From Thermodesulfobacteriota bacterium (GTDB taxonomy: Bacteria > Desulfobacterota > Desulfomonilia > Desulfomonilales > Desulfomonilaceae), in assembly GCA_030837305.1 (NCBI GenBank), contig JAUPKT010000570.1:1-8887 (forward strand): a stretch of 8,887 nt of DNA. The letters are read 5' to 3'. Numbering within the stretch: the first letter of the stretch is position 1; the number at the start of each line of letters is the position of its first letter. The notes beneath the pieces are model-generated. The model had not been told where the DNA came from and ran no database searches. It saw nothing but the letters and a program-made list of their open reading frames with translations. Made by a program: the position numbers and the translations under genes. Positions 5,839 to 8,887 of this stretch are shown one piece after another.

Positions 5839-8800
5839 GCAAACCACCGAAACATCACCTTTCTCGCTATCATTATAATCTCGCCGGACTGGTCGAGTGC
5901 ATGGGCTTCCCAAGTGATCCCGTCATCCCCTTCATGCACGACCCGGCCTTCAATAATTAGAGTCTCATTGTCAGTACAGTTTCTCGTGAAGATCAGTTCG
6001 CCTATGTGATAGGGGATCAGAGAACGCGCCGAGGATGGATCTCTGGCAACAAGATAGAAATTGGAGGCCTGCATCAGAGCTTCGAGGAGGTAAGGCGGAT
6101 AATGATACTTGTGGCTGGTTTGATCCGAAAAATCCTGCCAATGTTTGTATATACTGCGTGCTTTTACCGTTCCACCGCCGGTGAATTCCATGGAGTCTAT
6201 CACTCTGTAGCGATCTTTCATCCCAGACCGCATCTCATACTGCTCAAATATCTGAGATCTCGTGATGGGCGGAGCTGACTCAATGGAGTCGAATTCGGGC
6301 AAATTAGCATCAATCCTGGGGGGTAAAATCACGGTAGAGCCCATGACGACTTGAGCTTTGTAATGAGGTTTGCCGCTTCCGGTTCCTTTGAGGGATTTGG
6401 CGTCCTCAGTGAATATTTCCGTTTGGCACGTGACCGTGGTTGCGTCTTGAGACACTGTACGGCAGTTTATGCTTATCTCTTGGGAAGAGTCCGGTGGACA
6501 TTCAATCACATCGAAAAACCAGATGTCCCTCACAGCTACCGGTTTCAATAGTGGATGGAGGATTGCGCATGCTTCCAACATGGTCTCGATAACCATTATT
6601 GCTGACACCAACGGGTTTTCCAGGAAAAGAAATGGCTTATGATCGCCGATCCACAAGTCTCTCTGTCTCGAAAACGTTCTCGTTGCGTGCAGAAAACCGT
6701 GTTTAAGATCCACCGACGGCACGGCATCAATCATGGGAAAATCCTGACCATTGAAGGCAGCGGTCTCAACCGTCAGCAGGCGTTCAGTAGGTTTCCAGTC
6801 ATCTGTATTTATGGGAGCAGTTTTTAGATCGGGCAATGTTCTGAGGAGCAAAACCCAATTTTCCCTCGTAGTATCCAGGAGGATTTCTCTCCAGAACAGT
6901 TCCGTCAGTTCCTCCACATGAAGGTATCCGATATGGGCTCTTTTCATGAGGGATCTAATTTCCGTAGTCTCGGCCATGCCAAGTCCCTCTATGGGCGGAA
7001 GCATCAATGCTTTGAAAACTGTTTGGCTGTGATTGGGCTGAAGTAAGGAGAGCAATGCGGACATCATTCTGTTGCCGGCCGCATAGTTGGACTGTCCCAG
7101 ATTACCTTGTATGGCTGCAGCCGATGAGAGGCAGGCGAAGAACTTGACCTTCCTGTCTCTTAATGCTTTGAAAAGGTTCCATGCGCCGGCAAATTTTACC
7201 TGAATCACAGCATGAAAGTCCTGCCGATTCATGTGCTTAATGAGGTTATCCTTTAAGATGCCTGCTCCATGAACGACGCCGTCAATTCGCCCATAGAGAT
7301 CAATAACCTTGTCAAACACGCTCAAGACCATCTCCTGGTCGGTCACATCGCAGGAGAAATATGAGACATCCAGTCCCTTGGATTGAAGATCTCGCATGTT
7401 ATCTCTGATCTTCAGAGCATTGTTCACCTTTGCGAACATCTCCTGCAGGTCCACGTCGTTCAAGTCCGGATTGTGTCCCCGCAGTGCGTCCCGCATGAGT
7501 TCAGGCGATAGATCTTCTGAGGATTCTTCCGGGAGGAGAGCAGGGAGAATGTCAAGTGAAGTTCTTCCGAGGAGAACCACTCGGCAGCCATAAGAGGCCA
7601 TTCTCGTAGCCAAGTTGCTCGTTATGCCATAGCCCCCACCGGAGAATACGACCACATCACCTTTCTCAAGAGCGCTAATATCAGGCCGACTTACTATGAG
7701 AGGACATTCGTGGCCCTCCATCGTGTAAATCCCGGAGCTGCGGCAGACGAGCCGAACCGGCAGAATCGTCTTGTTCAAGGCTCCTCGGATGGCTTCGACA
7801 AGTTGTGCTCCTTTCGATAGTGAGATAGCCCGAAAGAGCACATAACCGAGTTCCAGGGCGCCGGCCAGCAACACGCCGATTAGCCCTTCGAACAAACAGC
7901 CACACCTTAGTTGAGATTCATCTTCGCTGTGGACCACCAAGACGAATCTCTTTGCTGCGGACTGGAGGAAAACTCTTATGATTTCAAACATTCCAGAAAG
8001 CAAGTCCGAGACGACCTCCATCTGGGAAACTGCCTCTTCGATCTGTCCATCAAGCCCGAGCCCGAGTCCCGCGGGTGGCTCCGGAAGCTCATGCATTAAA
8101 GATACAGCCCGAGCCACACCAGCCTCGTTTCGCAGATCCAAGACCGATGGATCGTCTTGATCCTCGGGACCTAGACATCCCCACGTACAGATGTTTGCTC
8201 CGTAATCCCTTCTGAGAATGTCACCGACACTTTTTGCTAACCCGTTCTTAGTATTAGGCGCTATTACAATGATCGGCTCGGTAGGATTTATCTCCACAAG
8301 CTGGAGATCAGATGCAATTACGGGCACTTCTCTGAAAACTACTCGTCTTAACGGAATTTCTGATTCTTCCTGCTTTTCTCTTTCCGTCCCGTCTGTAGGC
8401 ATCTCGCGAGGGTAATCTGCCATGGAAGAGTCATTTTGCTTCGCTTGTCGTTCAATTACCATTGCGATACGATCTGAGATATCCTGAATGGTTCGCACAT
8501 CCATAAAATCTTCCAGTTCGATCTTTATTCCAAAATGGCTTTCTACGGAATCCATAATGACGGGTAATCGGCTGGATCTTATGGAAAGATCCTCTCTCAA
8601 GTCCATGGTGGGCTCTATTTCATCCCTCTCGTAACCAGTGGCCTCCATAATCAGTTTGATCACGGTTTCGGTAATATCCGCGGGAGATTCATCAGCTGTT
8701 GGAGCTTCGTGTCCAGCTTCAGGCTCGTCGTGAACCACGTGGGGACGCGTGTCATCATGCTGGATTTCTCTAACATTCCGTGCCTCGTTGTCTTCATCAT

Positions 8801-8887
8801 ACGCTGGATTCTCCATAAGATTAGATCGAAGGCGGAGCAAGTCATCCAGTTGATCTTCAGTCATAGTAGGATCTATAGATTCAGTAA
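5823..8887 (-). CDS. PfaA-like PKS/PUFA synthase, ACP-KR-DH part (5'-partial)
   Basis: Multidomain fatty-acid/polyketide synthase subunit. Numbering is from ATG 8864. An acidic linker (21-60, 13 of 40 Asp/Glu) leads to an ACP (about 62-140) with EDLSIRSSRL and candidate arm-bearing Ser97. Residues about 190-395 resemble the structural subdomain before PKS ketoreductases. The KR (about 401-625) has SGGGYGI (408-414), VVHGAG (530-535) and the tetrad Lys557, Ser581, Tyr594, Asn598. The dehydratase (about 715-1008) is a double hotdog, with His742 in GDHKPFLFLENP and Glu928 in YPPYLLEALMQ. The frame stays open through base 8887 (TESIDPT before Met1), and ATG 8864 has no Shine-Dalgarno. The gene therefore probably continues into KS and AT domains outside the window, as in PfaA. 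A free-standing ACP-KR-DH protein starting at 8864 is the alternative. The next gene is its transferase, overlapping by GTGA. The product is unknown. Confidence 0.9.
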   Translation of the reverse strand, partial: TESIDPTMTEDQLDDLLRLRSNLMENPAYDEDNEARNVREIQHDDTRPHVVHDEPEAGHEAPTADESPADITETVIKLIMEATGYERDEIEPTMDLREDLSIRSSRLPVIMDSVESHFGIKIELEDFMDVRTIQDISDRIAMVIERQAKQNDSSMADYPREMPTDGTEREKQEESEIPLRRVVFREVPVIASDLQLVEINPTEPIIVIAPNTKNGLAKSVGDILRRDYGANICTWGCLGPEDQDDPSVLDLRNEAGVARAVSLMHELPEPPAGLGLGLDGQIEEAVSQMEVVSDLLSGMFEIIRVFLQSAAKRFVLVVHSEDESQLRCGCLFEGLIGVLLAGALELGYVLFRAISLSKGAQLVEAIRGALNKTILPVRLVCRSSGIYTMEGHECPLIVSRPDISALEKGDVVVFSGGGYGITSNLATRMASYGCRVVLLGRTSLDILPALLPEESSEDLSPELMRDALRGHNPDLNDVDLQEMFAKVNNALKIRDNMRDLQSKGLDVSYFSCDVTDQEMVLSVFDKVIDLYGRIDGVVHGAGILKDNLIKHMNRQDFHAVIQVKFAGAWNLFKALRDRKVKFFACLSSAAAIQGNLGQSNYAAGNRMMSALLSLLQPNHSQTVFKALMLPPIEGLGMAETTEIRSLMKRAHIGYLHVEELTELFWREILLDTTRENWVLLLRTLPDLKTAPINTDDWKPTERLLTVETAAFNGQDFPMIDAVPSVDLKHGFLHATRTFSRQRDLWIGDHKPFLFLENPLVSAIMVIETMLEACAILHPLLKPVAVRDIWFFDVIECPPDSSQEISINCRTVSQDATTVTCQTEIFTEDAKSLKGTGSGKPHYKAQVVMGSTVILPPRIDANLPEFDSIESAPPITRSQIFEQYEMRSGMKDRYRVIDSMEFTGGGTVKARSIYKHWQDFSDQTSHKYHYPPYLLEALMQASNFYLVARDPSSARSLIPYHIGELIFTRNCTDNETLIIEGRVVHEGDDGITWEAHALDQSGEIIMIARKVMFRWFAGSRT

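Noticed and set aside
5827..5913. ATG 5913 as start of the phosphopantetheinyl transferase
   Set aside because: Adds 29 residues without family character and a 91-base overlap with the synthase; GTG 5826 has a good Shine-Dalgarno and a 4-base overlap.

Overview
The window holds two gene blocks that point at each other. The left block (+ strand, 1 to 4871) is a trehalose / alpha-glucan operon. The right block (- strand, 8887 down to 5098) is the distal end of a polyketide / polyunsaturated-fatty-acid-type synthase operon. A 226-base gap (4872 to 5097) separates the two convergent 3' ends. Every gene is a single intact bacterial frame. There are no RNA genes, insertion sequences, CRISPR arrays or introns. 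Base composition looks close to 50% GC throughout. Together with the trio treY, a DUF5752-like gene and treT, plus a PfaA-like lipid synthase, this suggests a Desulfobacterota ('deltaproteobacterial') or similar anaerobic environmental genome. That placement is inferred from gene content only and is weak.

Left block. The order is maltooligosyl trehalose synthase (TreY, only its first few residues missing at the window edge), then a 224-residue protein of unknown function that is an obvious tandem duplication of a ~95-residue unit (probably DUF5752), then a GT4 glycosyltransferase of the TreT (trehalose glycosyltransferring synthase) type. The last two overlap by ATGA and are probably translationally coupled. 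TreY works on the reducing end of maltodextrins, and TreT joins NDP-glucose to glucose. The locus would therefore tie two separate trehalose routes to one transcript. TreZ, the usual partner of TreY, is not in the window.

Right block. A long - strand frame carries, in order, an acyl carrier protein domain, a ketoreductase with its structural subdomain, and a double-hotdog dehydratase. It is followed by a GTGA-overlapping Sfp-type phosphopantetheinyl transferase that would activate the carrier domain. The synthase frame remains open to the window edge, and its first ATG (8864) has no ribosome binding site. The visible part is therefore probably the C-terminal half of a larger KS-AT-ACP-KR-DH protein resembling PfaA. 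Its carrier and dehydratase motifs differ from the textbook versions, which is the most interesting biochemistry here.

The convergent gap contains several inverted repeats but no clear T-tract terminator. No promoter is visible, because both operons begin outside the window.
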